A stretch of DNA of 9,557 nucleotides from NCBI GenBank assembly GCA_021640185.1, contig JAJXDX010000009.1:9100-18656 (forward strand), written 5' to 3'. This document shows, piece by piece, positions 1 through 5,775 of this stretch. The notes beneath the pieces were generated by a model. That model had not been told where the DNA came from. It did no database searches and was given only the letters and a program-made list of their open reading frames with translations. How positions within the stretch are numbered: position 1 is the stretch's first letter; the number at the start of each line of letters is the position of its first letter. The translations under genes and the position numbers were made by a program. The DNA is from Oscillospiraceae bacterium. Its GTDB lineage: Bacteria; Bacillota; Clostridia; Oscillospirales; Acutalibacteraceae.

Positions 1-53
1 TTATCTTTGCTCTCGGCGGTGTCCTCCGCCGGGGTCTTTCGTTCGTCCGTCAT
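1..53 (-). CDS. 5' end of an unidentified gene leaving the left edge
   Basis: On the minus strand an ATG at 53-51 opens a frame that stays open to the window edge: 17 full codons reading MTDERKTPAEDTAESKD. A GGGAGGG ribosome binding site lies at 67-61, seven bases before the ATG, and a good promoter lies a little further upstream (110-138). The visible residues are hydrophilic and charged, with no signal peptide or membrane segment, so the product probably starts in the cytoplasm. Too little is visible to name a family. It is divergent from the unknown membrane protein gene at 301-1404. The start is well supported by the promoter, the leader and the ribosome binding site; the function is unknown. 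Confidence 0.6.
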   Translation of the reverse strand, partial: MTDERKTPAEDTAESKD

Positions 54-109
54 GCAGGATCCCTCCCGGTTACGTATCGCGGCGGTGCGCCGCAGATCGA
101 TATGGTCCT

Positions 110-138
110 ATTCTACCACGATCCGCGGCATTTGTCGA
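110..138 (-). promoter_or_regulatory. Sigma-A type promoter with extended -10, for the left-edge gene
   Basis: Read on the minus strand, a TCGACA -35 box (138-133) and a TAGAAT -10 box (115-110) are separated by exactly 17 bases. The -10 is preceded by TGG, giving the extended -10 form TGnTAGAAT. Transcription would start near base 103 and give a leader of about 50 bases before the ATG at 53. The ten-base string TGGTAGAATA recurs in the promoter of the lipoprotein gene (5624-5652). Confidence 0.65.
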
Positions 139-300
139 TCCCCCAAAATATCCGTGAGCGGCACGGCGCGGATCGGTGGTTTTCCCTCTTGCTTTTTTGC
201 AGGCGATATGCTACCATGGACAGGCAAGGAAATGCCGGGTCTTGCCTTTGCCTATCGGCAGGGCGGGACGCGCGAAAGCAAAGACGAGGAGGAACCGAGA

Positions 301-1404
301 ATGAACATCAAGATCCTGCGCAGCTATGCCGAACTGGCCCAGCCGCTCGGCCTGCAGGCCGACGGCGAGAGCGGCGTGATCTTTGGCAGCCGCGACGGCT
401 ACACGCTGACCGTCGCCGCGCCGAACGCGGAGCGGCCGTACTGGGTGACGGTCACCGTTTCGGCCGCCGGGTCGGTGGCGATGCCGCAGGCGGCGCTGGA
501 TAACTTCGCCCGGCAGCGGCCGGAAGTCATCAGCCTGACGCAGAACGGCCCGCTGTTCCAGCTGCGGCTGAAGGATCAGAAAAAGGCGCAGAAGCTGGGC
601 GAGGTGCTGGCCCCGGCCGTCGATGCGCTGCTTTCCATGCTGCGCGCGAGCGGCTTTATGCCGAGCTGCTGCTCCTGCACACGCACGGACGTGCCGGTGG
701 ATGCCTATTACGCCGCGGGGAACCTGCTGCCGCTGTGCCCGGACTGTGCGGCACGGATGCAGCAGGACCGCGACGCTGCCCTGCTGCAGACGCAGCAGAA
801 GCCGAACAACACCCTTGTCGGCATCATCGGTGCACTGCTCGGGTCGCTGATCGGCGCGGTCAGCATCGTGCTGCTCAGCCGCCTTGGCTATGTGTCGGCG
901 CTGTCCGGCCTGCTGATGGCCGTGTGCACGCTGAAGGGCTACGAGCTGCTTGGCGGCAAGCGCACCCGCGCCAGCGTATGGATCTGCATCGCCGTCATGG
1001 TCGTCATGACCGTGCTGGCCGACGCGGTCGACTGGGCGATCGCGATCTCGTCGCAGGTCGATGAGATCGACTTCTTCACCGTGCTGATCAACATCCCCTA
1101 TTTCCTGTCCGAGGGCATACTCGAGACCGGCGCATATCTGGGCAACCTCGCGCTGCTGTTTTTGTTCATGGCGCTTGGCGTGATCCCGACGATCCGCGGG
1201 CAGATGGCCGCGCAGAAGAACTCCGCACGGTTCTACCGGCTGGGCGGCGGCGCTGCCGCGCAGCCGGTCACTGCGCAGCAGTCGGCTGCAATGCAGCCGG
1301 TGTATGCCGCGCCCGCGGCACCGGAGGCTCCCGCCGCGCCGCAGGCGCCGGCGGCGACCATGCTCAACGGTCAGCCGCTGCACGGCGACACGACCGAGCA
1401 GTGA
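301..1404 (+). CDS. Unknown membrane protein with a zinc-ribbon-like motif
   Basis: I do not recognise this 367-residue protein as a named family. Residues 1-116 form a soluble domain, probably beta-rich at first (FGSRDGYTLTVAAP, WVTVTVSA). A Cys cluster follows: C123, C124 and C126, then C146-P-D-C149. The spacing suits a four-Cys zinc ribbon or treble clef. Hydrophobic segments lie at about 171-193, 196-215, 225-247 and 280-297, so it is probably a polytopic inner-membrane protein with the Cys domain on the cytoplasmic side. The tail (about 317-355) is rich in Ala, Pro and Gln and looks disordered. The ATG at 301 is chosen because GAGGAGGA at 286-293 sits seven bases before it; the frame is open further upstream but without such a site. 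It appears monocistronic, with the tRNA-Val promoter following it. A role in sensing or membrane stress is possible but only a guess. Confidence 0.8.
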   Translation: MNIKILRSYAELAQPLGLQADGESGVIFGSRDGYTLTVAAPNAERPYWVTVTVSAAGSVAMPQAALDNFARQRPEVISLTQNGPLFQLRLKDQKKAQKLGEVLAPAVDALLSMLRASGFMPSCCSCTRTDVPVDAYYAAGNLLPLCPDCAARMQQDRDAALLQTQQKPNNTLVGIIGALLGSLIGAVSIVLLSRLGYVSALSGLLMAVCTLKGYELLGGKRTRASVWICIAVMVVMTVLADAVDWAIAISSQVDEIDFFTVLINIPYFLSEGILETGAYLGNLALLFLFMALGVIPTIRGQMAAQKNSARFYRLGGGAAAQPVTAQQSAAMQPVYAAPAAPEAPAAPQAPAATMLNGQPLHGDTTEQ

Positions 1405-1410
1405 CCGTTT

Positions 1411-1448
1411 CCCCCGCGCCGTCCGCCGTTTGGCGGGCGGCGCGGGGG
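1411..1448 (+). terminator. Long GC stem-loop after the membrane protein gene, no U-tract
   Basis: Seven bases after the stop codon at 1404 lies a 17-bp stem (1411-1427 with 1432-1448, one G-U pair) closed by a GTTT loop. Its position suggests transcript end formation or 3'-end protection for the preceding gene. It lacks the immediate run of T expected of a Rho-independent terminator; the nearest T-run is about 22 bases further on (1470-1474). It is therefore a strong hairpin with uncertain terminator activity. Confidence 0.45.
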
Positions 1449-1462
1449 CGGTGTGCGGGATC

Positions 1463-1476
1463 GCAAAAATTTTTGC
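1463..1476 (+). promoter_or_regulatory. A/T palindrome upstream of the tRNA promoter (UP-element candidate)
   Basis: A perfect 14-base palindrome, GCAAAAATTTTTGC, stands in very GC-rich surroundings and ends eight bases before the -35 box of the tRNA promoter. An A-tract then T-tract in this position is typical of UP elements, which bind the alpha-subunit C-terminal domain of RNA polymerase at strong stable-RNA promoters. This role is inferred from position and composition only. Confidence 0.4.
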
Positions 1477-1484
1477 TTTACCCC

Positions 1485-1513
1485 TTGACAAACGCGCCGA
1501 TCTCGGCTATAAT
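1485..1513 (+). promoter_or_regulatory. Consensus sigma-A promoter of tRNA-Val
   Basis: TTGACA (1485-1490) and TATAAT (1508-1513) both match the sigma-A consensus in all six positions, with the optimal 17-base spacer. Transcription would start near 1520, about 20 bases before the mature tRNA, leaving a short leader for RNase P to remove. It is the strongest promoter in the window, as expected for a stable RNA. Confidence 0.92.
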
Positions 1514-1539
1514 ACTATCGCTGTCCCGATATGGGATAT

Positions 1540-1615
1540 GGACAATTAGCTCAGCTGGTAGAGCATCCGCTTGACGTGCGGAGGGTCAGCGGTTCGAGTC
1601 CGTTATTGTCCACCA
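1540..1615 (+). tRNA. tRNA-Val (anticodon GAC)
   Basis: This 76-base gene folds into a full cloverleaf. The acceptor stem GGACAAT (1540-1546) pairs with ATTGTCC (1605-1611), followed by discriminator A (1612) and an encoded CCA (1613-1615). The D arm is GCTC/GAGC. The anticodon stem TCCGC/GCGGA encloses the loop TTGACGT, so the anticodon is GAC, reading GUC and GUU as valine. The T arm is AGCGG/CCGTT with loop TTCGAGT. It is a single tRNA with its own promoter and terminator, not part of a tRNA cluster. I see no sign of an integrated element at its 3' end. Confidence 0.97.
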
Positions 1616-1617
1616 CG

Positions 1618-1653
1618 AAAGATCCGCTTCCCTTCGGGAAGCGGATCTTTTTT
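1618..1653 (+). terminator. Rho-independent terminator of tRNA-Val
   Basis: Three bases after the CCA end, a perfect 12-bp stem (GATCCGCTTCCC at 1621-1632 with 1636-1647) closes on a three-base loop and is followed by six T (1648-1653). Flanking A (1618-1620) can extend the stem into the T-run. This is a canonical intrinsic terminator placed right behind the tRNA. Confidence 0.93.
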
Positions 1654-1666
1654 GCTTTTCTGCACG

Positions 1667-1700
1667 AAAATGCCGGGCAGACCGAAAGGTCTGCCCGGCA
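1667..1700 (-). terminator. Intrinsic terminator of the lacI-family gene
   Basis: A perfect 13-bp inverted repeat (1671-1683 with 1688-1700) closes on a four-base loop, GAAA on the plus strand. On the minus strand, the direction of the regulator gene, it begins eight bases after the stop codon at 1709-1711 and is followed by four T (1670-1667). The short T-run makes it weaker than its neighbour at 1618-1653, but position and stem are convincing. It also separates the convergent tRNA and regulator transcripts. Confidence 0.8.
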
Positions 1701-1708
1701 CGGTATTT

Positions 1709-2770
1709 TTATTCGGCGGGGCCGGCCGGCGGCGTTTCGGCGGCGGGCGCAGCCTGCCGCCCGACGGTGGAGGCGCGCACGACGAGATCCGGCTTGAGCT
1801 GGATCTGGCGGCAGGGGATGTCGGGCTGGCGGATCTTGTCGATCAGCAGTTCCGTCGCCATGCTGCCGATGCGCCGGCCGTGCGTTTCGATCGTGGAGAG
1901 CGGGATCGCGAGGTATTGCGAGATCGGGATGTTATCGTAACCGATCATGGCGATGTCTTCCGGGATACGGTAGCCCGCGCTGAGCACGGCGTTCATCGCC
2001 ACGATGCTCATATGATCGTACAGGCAGAAGAGCGCATCCACCGGCTTTTCCTGCAGCAGGCGCTGCGTCGTGGCATAGATGTCGGCATTATCCTGCGTGC
2101 AGTAGTAGATATAGCTTTCGTCATACGGCAGGCCGTTGAACAGCAGCGCGTCCTGATAGCCGAGGATACGGCTTTGCGCCTGCTGGCGGTTGGCGACCGC
2201 GCACAGGCAGGCGATCCGCCGGCGTCCGATCTTGATCAGGTGCTCCACGGCCATATACGCGCCCACGCGGTTGTCGCACTTGACGTAGCTGACCGGGTAC
2301 TCCCGCACGCCGGAGCTGCCGCACAGCACCAGCGGGATATCCTTATGGTCGTGATCCTCGCGCAGGAAGGTGTCGAAGATCTCGTCGACGAAGGTCGGGA
2401 ACACGAGCAGGCCGTCCACGCGCCGCTCCTTGAGCATCCGGATGTACGAGATCTCTTTATCCAGCATCAGCGACGAGATCCCCAAGATCAGGCCGTAGCC
2501 CTTGCTGTTGGCGCACTCCTCCACGCCGCGCAGCATGGACGCGAACAGCGGGTTATCGACGTTGGGCACGATCAGCCCCAGCAGATCCGTTTTGTTATTG
2601 CTCAGGCTGCGGGCGGCGAAATTCGGCAGATACCCCAACTCGTTGACGGCATCCATCACCCGTTTTTGCGTGGCGGGCTTGATCTTGCCGCTGTTCTGCA
2701 GCACGAGCGACACCGTGGCGATGGAACAATTCGCCTGCTTCGCCACATCATATATCGTTACCTTTGCCAT
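1709..2770 (-). CDS. LacI/GalR-family transcriptional regulator
   Basis: This 353-residue protein has the full LacI-family plan. The N-terminal helix-turn-helix (about 4-25, VTIYDVAKQANCSIATVSLVL) is followed by the hinge helix (about 48-58, LPNFAARSL). The periplasmic-binding-protein-like sensor domain (about 62-335) includes LLGLIVPNVDNPLFA, GYQDAL and IGYDN (D279). Such proteins normally repress sugar or nucleoside genes until a ligand binds. Position 22, often Arg in the recognition helix (TVSRVL), is Leu here (TVSLVL). The C-terminus ends in a 15-residue Ala/Pro-rich tail not needed by the fold. The ATG at 2770 starts the conserved helix-turn-helix directly and has GGGGGAG ten bases upstream. 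No transporter or sugar-catabolism gene is adjacent, so the ligand and targets cannot be read from context. Confidence 0.95.
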   Translation of the reverse strand: MAKVTIYDVAKQANCSIATVSLVLQNSGKIKPATQKRVMDAVNELGYLPNFAARSLSNNKTDLLGLIVPNVDNPLFASMLRGVEECANSKGYGLILGISSLMLDKEISYIRMLKERRVDGLLVFPTFVDEIFDTFLREDHDHKDIPLVLCGSSGVREYPVSYVKCDNRVGAYMAVEHLIKIGRRRIACLCAVANRQQAQSRILGYQDALLFNGLPYDESYIYYCTQDNADIYATTQRLLQEKPVDALFCLYDHMSIVAMNAVLSAGYRIPEDIAMIGYDNIPISQYLAIPLSTIETHGRRIGSMATELLIDKIRQPDIPCRQIQLKPDLVVRASTVGRQAAPAAETPPAGPAE

Positions 2771-2795
2771 CCCGTCCGCACTCCCCCGTCAGGAA

Positions 2796-2809
2796 TTGAA
2801 CCGCTTTAC
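2796..2809 (-). promoter_or_regulatory. Possible LacI-type operator in the regulator's own leader
   Basis: Read on the minus strand, GTAAAGCGGTTCAA lies between the promoter and the ribosome binding site of the regulator gene. It has the central CG and AAxCGxTT core typical of LacI-family operators, and 8 of 14 positions are symmetric. Binding here would block elongation and give autorepression. The match is imperfect, and no second copy is evident next to the aminotransferase gene. This is a candidate only. Confidence 0.25.
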
Positions 2810-2833
2810 TTTACCGGCCGATCCGTTGATGCT

Positions 2834-2862
2834 ATTATAGCGAATTTCCGAAAAAATGTCAA
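2834..2862 (-). promoter_or_regulatory. Consensus promoter of the lacI-family gene
   Basis: Read on the minus strand, TTGACA (2862-2857) and TATAAT (2839-2834) match the sigma-A consensus perfectly with a 17-base spacer. Transcription would start near 2827, giving a leader of about 55 bases. Such a strong core promoter is unusual for a regulator gene and suggests it may be held down by repression. Confidence 0.9.
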
Positions 2863-2898
2863 TCCGTCGCTTTGACCGCGCTCTGCTCGGCAAAAATG

Positions 2899-2940
2899 AT
2901 GCCGTCGGATCGGCAAACTGTGTTTTTCGACCGGCGGCAT
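2899..2940. repeat. Inverted repeat between the divergent lacI and aminotransferase promoters
   Basis: ATGCCGTCGG (2899-2908) and CCGGCGGCAT (2931-2940) form a 10-bp inverted repeat with one G-T mismatch and a 22-base centre. It lies in the roughly 130 bases between the two -35 boxes (2863-2991), outside both predicted transcripts. It could be a regulator binding site rather than an RNA hairpin. The rest of this gap shows no gene. Confidence 0.35.
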
Positions 2941-2991
2941 GGCATGACCGGCTGTTTCGGCTGTGATATTTGCAGGATTTGGATTTTATGC

Positions 2992-3020
2992 TTGCAAAAT
3001 CAGACGGATCGGTGTATACT
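2992..3020 (+). promoter_or_regulatory. Promoter of the aspartate aminotransferase gene
   Basis: TTGCAA (2992-2997; four of six consensus bases) and TATACT (3015-3020; five of six) are 17 bases apart. Transcription would start near 3027, leaving about 45 bases before the chosen ATG at 3073. The leader is too short to hold a T-box or riboswitch, so control by such an element is unlikely. Confidence 0.75.
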
Positions 3021-3072
3021 GGAGAATGAACGACCGCTACACATGGCAAACGAACAGGAGAGGCAAACGGAC

Positions 3073-4377
3073 ATGGCACGACAGGAAACGAAAAAGCTGG
3101 ACGAAATGACCGAGCGCGAGCTGCGCGCACGCAAAGCGGAACTGACGGCGCTTTACCGCGGCTATCAGGCCGAGGGGCTGCAGCTGGATATGTCGCGCGG
3201 CAAGCCCTGCACGGAACAGCTGGATCTGACGCTGGATATGCTGGAATGCGTCAACGAGCGGGACGGCTGCCGCGCCGAGAACGGGATGGACGTACGCAAC
3301 TACGGCCTGCTGGACGGGCTGCCGGAGGCAAAGCGCCTGTTCGGCGACGTGCTGCACATGGATCCCTCGCTGGTGATCGTGGGCGGCAACTCCAGCCTGA
3401 ACATGATGTTCGACTATATCGCAACGGCATACAGCCGCGGCATTTGCGGCGAAACGCCGTGGTGCAGGCAGGACGAGGTCAAGTTCCTCTGCCCCGTCCC
3501 TGGCTACGACCGGCATTTTGCGGTGACGGCCTATTTCGGGATCAAGCTGATCCCGGTGCCGATGACGGACGCAGGCCCGGACATGGACACGGTGGAGCGA
3601 CTGATCCGCGACCCCGCCGTAAAGGGGATGTGGTGCGTCCCGATGTATTCCAACCCGGACGGCATCACCTACAGCGACGAAACGGTGCGACGGATCGCCG
3701 CGATGACGCCCGCGGCGCGGGATTTCCGTGTGATGTGGGACAACGCCTACTGTCTGCATCACCTGTATGACGAGCCGGAAAAGCAAGACGTGCTGCTCGA
3801 TCTGTACCCCGAATTACAGAAGCACGGGCACGAGGACATGGTGATCATGTTCGCCTCCACGTCCAAGATCAGCTTCCCCGGCTCCGGCGTGGCGGTGCTG
3901 GCCGCCAGCCCTCGCAACGTCGCCGATGTGAAAAGCCGCATGACCATACAGACCATCGGGCACGACAAGCTGAATATGCTGCGGCACGTGCGGTTCTTCA
4001 AGGATATCGACGGCATCCGCGAGCACATGAAGCTGCACGCCGCGATCCTGCGCCCGCGCTTTGCCGCGGTGCTGGATGCGCTGACGCAGAACTTGGGCGG
4101 GCGCGGCATCGCCACGTGGCACGAGCCGCGCGGCGGCTATTTCGTCAGTGTGGATCTGGCGGACGGCTGCGCGAACCGCACGGTGGAACTGCTGGCACAG
4201 GCGGGCGTCAGCATGACGCCCGCCGGAGCGACCTACCCCTACGGGCAGGATCCGCACGACAGCAACATCCGCATCGCGCCGTCCTTCCCCTCCGTCCCGG
4301 AGCTGAAAAAGGCGATGGAGATGTTCTGCGTCTGCGCGGAGATCGCCTGCATCGAAAAACGGCTGGGCGAACGCTGA
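3073..4377 (+). CDS. Aspartate aminotransferase, PLP-dependent, subgroup Ic (MocR-like fold)
   Basis: A 434-residue fold-type I PLP enzyme expected to interconvert aspartate + 2-oxoglutarate and oxaloacetate + glutamate in the cytoplasm. It resembles the Corynebacterium AspT-type family (Pfam Aminotran_MocR / Asp_aminotransf) rather than classical AspC. Visible landmarks are the N-terminal substrate loop MSRGKPCTEQLDL (about 40-52), the phosphate-binding GGNSS (104-108), SNPDG (193-197), DNAY (223-226) contacting the PLP ring, the PLP lysine K265 in STSKISFPG, and R400 in SNIRIAPS for the substrate carboxylate. The length is normal for this family. ATG 3073 is preferred over the in-frame ATG 3043 because AGGAGAGG (3056-3063) is nine bases before 3073, whereas 3043 has no site at a workable distance. 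The gene is monocistronic and divergent from the LacI-type gene. Substrate range beyond aspartate is not provable from sequence. Confidence 0.93.
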   Translation: MARQETKKLDEMTERELRARKAELTALYRGYQAEGLQLDMSRGKPCTEQLDLTLDMLECVNERDGCRAENGMDVRNYGLLDGLPEAKRLFGDVLHMDPSLVIVGGNSSLNMMFDYIATAYSRGICGETPWCRQDEVKFLCPVPGYDRHFAVTAYFGIKLIPVPMTDAGPDMDTVERLIRDPAVKGMWCVPMYSNPDGITYSDETVRRIAAMTPAARDFRVMWDNAYCLHHLYDEPEKQDVLLDLYPELQKHGHEDMVIMFASTSKISFPGSGVAVLAASPRNVADVKSRMTIQTIGHDKLNMLRHVRFFKDIDGIREHMKLHAAILRPRFAAVLDALTQNLGGRGIATWHEPRGGYFVSVDLADGCANRTVELLAQAGVSMTPAGATYPYGQDPHDSNIRIAPSFPSVPELKKAMEMFCVCAEIACIEKRLGER

Positions 4378-4401
4378 GCCGCAGTAAAAGCAGGATGACA
4401 G

Positions 4402-4437
4402 AAAAAAAGATCCGGCTCATGCGAGCCGGATCTTTTT
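4402..4437. terminator. Bidirectional terminator shared by aminotransferase and lipoprotein genes
   Basis: A perfect 10-bp stem (GATCCGGCTC at 4409-4418 with 4423-4432) and four-base loop are flanked by seven A on the left (4402-4408) and five T on the right (4433-4437). It therefore has a T-run in both directions and ends the two convergent genes, 24 bases after one stop codon and 11 after the other. Its outer arms (AAGATCCG/CGGATCTT) match those of the tRNA terminator at 1618-1653. Confidence 0.93.
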
Positions 4438-4447
4438 CTATCGGTGC

Positions 4448-5587
4448 TTACTTCTGCTGGACGAAATCCTTGGGATCGCACTTGCGCACGACGGAGGAGC
4501 GGAACTTATAGGTGACCTTCGCGACCGCCTCGTCGACCTCCTTATCGAACTCCTCGTACTTCAGGGAATAGAGGATGCTCTTGGTCTCGTCGGTAAAGAG
4601 GGATGCCGGCTCGTTGATGTCGAGGCGCAGGATCAGCGCCGCCGTGGCGGTGGAGCCGTTCGCCTTATAGGTCACGACCTTGGCCTTGCCCACGTCCACG
4701 CCGCGGATCGCCTCGACGAGCTGCGTATCGCTGATGCTGTTGGCATCGGCGTTTTTGCGGTTATCCTTGTCGGTGCTGCCTTTTTTCTCGTCACCGGAGG
4801 ACGTCGTGGAGGACGTATCGTCCTTCTTCTCGTCGTCTTTTTTCTCGTCGGCGTTATACTGGTCGACGACGGCTTCGAAATTCTTCGTTTCCTCGTACTT
4901 GGCCAAATAACCGCCAAGCCGATCGGTGATCTCCTTCTTCCCGGCGTCATCGAGCTCCTTACTGTCGGAGCCGGTCAGCGGGATGGAGATGATCTTGTAG
5001 GACAGGTAGTTCTTTTCGAAATACGCCTTGCGGTCGGCCTCGGGCACCTCGCGCTGGCCGCCCTCGCCATACAGGGTATAGAACAGCGACGACTCGTTGA
5101 GATTGAGCTTCTTATACACGCTGATGAAATGATCGTTGCTGATGCCGAGGGAGAGATACGCATCCTCCTTGGTATCCTTGAGGTTCTCGTTGATCTTCTT
5201 TTCCTCGTCCGCATCCCAGGATACGTTGTATTTCTTCATCAGCCCTTCCAGCGCATACTGACGCACGGCGCTGTCCTGCGCGGTGCGCTTGATATACTCG
5301 GCCAGCTTGAGCTTTTCGGCATTATCGCCCTCGCCGTAGGTGTACGTCTGATCCCAGACGTCATAGTAGCCGGCGTACATATACAGCCTCTGCGAATAAT
5401 AGATGTTATAATACGCATTGTACAGATAGGCCAGATATTCCCCGGCGGAAAGCTCGGTATCGCCGATGTCGGCCGCCTTGCCGGAAACGCCGCCGATCGT
5501 CAGGCGCGGCGCAGAGCAGCCCGCCAGCGAGCCGAGCAGCATGACCGCCGCCAGCACGGCGCAGAGGATACGCATTTTATGTCCCAT
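4448..5587 (-). CDS. PrsA/SurA-like foldase lipoprotein, probably catalytically degenerate
   Basis: A 379-residue exported lipoprotein. Residues 1-23 are a signal peptide (MGHKMRILCAVLAAVMLL) with lipobox L21-A-G-C24, so C24 would be lipidated and anchored to the outer face of the membrane. Residues about 43-175 look like the helical SurA/PrsA N-terminal chaperone domain and hold a Tyr-rich stretch (51-83). YFEKNYLSYKIISIP (189-203) aligns with the start of a parvulin prolyl-isomerase domain, but Ile replaces the usual catalytic His of K-H-I-L. After FEAVVDQYNAD a very charged low-complexity stretch (247-283, runs of D, E, K, S and T) interrupts the domain. It may act as a holdase rather than an isomerase. 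The start at 5587 is fixed by a perfect AAGGAGG at 5603-5597, nine bases away. Family assignment rests on weak similarity and architecture. Confidence 0.75.
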   Translation of the reverse strand: MGHKMRILCAVLAAVMLLGSLAGCSAPRLTIGGVSGKAADIGDTELSAGEYLAYLYNAYYNIYYSQRLYMYAGYYDVWDQTYTYGEGDNAEKLKLAEYIKRTAQDSAVRQYALEGLMKKYNVSWDADEEKKINENLKDTKEDAYLSLGISNDHFISVYKKLNLNESSLFYTLYGEGGQREVPEADRKAYFEKNYLSYKIISIPLTGSDSKELDDAGKKEITDRLGGYLAKYEETKNFEAVVDQYNADEKKDDEKKDDTSSTTSSGDEKKGSTDKDNRKNADANSISDTQLVEAIRGVDVGKAKVVTYKANGSTATAALILRLDINEPASLFTDETKSILYSLKYEEFDKEVDEAVAKVTYKFRSSVVRKCDPKDFVQQK

Positions 5588-5623
5588 GGTGAATTGCCTC
5601 CTTGAAAACCTGTTATAGATCAT

Positions 5624-5652
5624 ATTCTACCATTATTTTTCCCGTTTGTCCA
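5624..5652 (-). promoter_or_regulatory. Extended -10 promoter of the lipoprotein gene
   Basis: Read on the minus strand, TGGACA (5652-5647) and TAGAAT (5629-5624) are 17 bases apart, and TGG precedes the -10 box to give the extended form. Transcription would start near 5617, about 30 bases before the ATG. The string TGGTAGAATA is identical to that in the promoter at 110-138. Confidence 0.75.
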
Positions 5653-5694
5653 TAGGTTTTTTTCGGTCGGTCATCCCGGGGCGGTCTTTTGGCC

Positions 5695-5730
5695 GATCCG
5701 GCCACCAATCCGGCCACCGATCAGGCCGCC
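5695..5730. repeat. Three tandem 12-base repeats upstream of the ferredoxin
   Basis: Three adjacent 12-base units, GATCCGGCCACC, AATCCGGCCACC and GATCAGGCCGCC, run from 5695 to 5730. The first two differ at one position and the third diverges at two positions from the first. Read as protein they extend the ferredoxin frame as a Ser-Gly-His/Arg pattern, but nothing supports translation there. The role is unknown; they may be a local slippage product or a set of binding sites. Confidence 0.6.
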
Positions 5731-5775
5731 GGATATCGTGCCGGAACGATCGCCGTGCCGGCGGTATATCCGGCG
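5727..5775 (+). promoter_or_regulatory. Folded 5' region of the ferredoxin gene
   Basis: A perfect 10-bp inverted repeat, CGCCGGATAT (5727-5736) with ATATCCGGCG (5766-5775), encloses 29 bases that hold two copies of CGTGCCGG (5737-5744, 5754-5761). GTGCCG in the first copy can instead pair with CGGCAC at 5781-5786, which would break the main stem and bring structure to within about 13 bases of the ribosome binding site at 5799-5805. This is compatible with a regulatory leader but matches no riboswitch I know. No good plus-strand promoter was found upstream. Confidence 0.35.

Noticed and set aside
189..218. Possible promoter for the 301-1404 gene (TTGCTT, 18 bases, TACCAT)
   Set aside because: Both boxes match consensus poorly and the surrounding sequence offers equally weak alternatives, so I do not annotate it.
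211..1491. A 426-codon minus-strand frame
   Set aside because: It lies opposite the 301-1404 gene, has a low-complexity Arg/His/Gln-rich translation, lacks a good start and runs through the hairpin at 1411-1448.
1540..1620. tRNA-Val 3' end as an integration site
   Set aside because: No integrase gene, no repeated tRNA 3' fragment and no change in composition were seen nearby; a terminator follows directly.
2796..2809. CcpA-type cre site
   Set aside because: The core AAGCGGTT is close, but the outer TG and CA positions do not fit at the right spacing. It is better kept as a tentative operator of the local regulator.
1571..2875. A 434-codon open frame on the plus strand
   Set aside because: It lies opposite the clear LacI-family gene and overlaps the tRNA. 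The translation is rich in Arg, Asp, His and Val with no recognisable motif, as expected of antisense frames in GC-rich DNA.
3021..3072. T-box or other amino-acid riboswitch before the aminotransferase
   Set aside because: The predicted leader is only about 45 bases, far too short, and holds no terminator hairpin.
5695..5730. Tandem 12-mers as a CRISPR array
   Set aside because: The units are adjacent with no spacers, only three in number and too short for CRISPR repeats.
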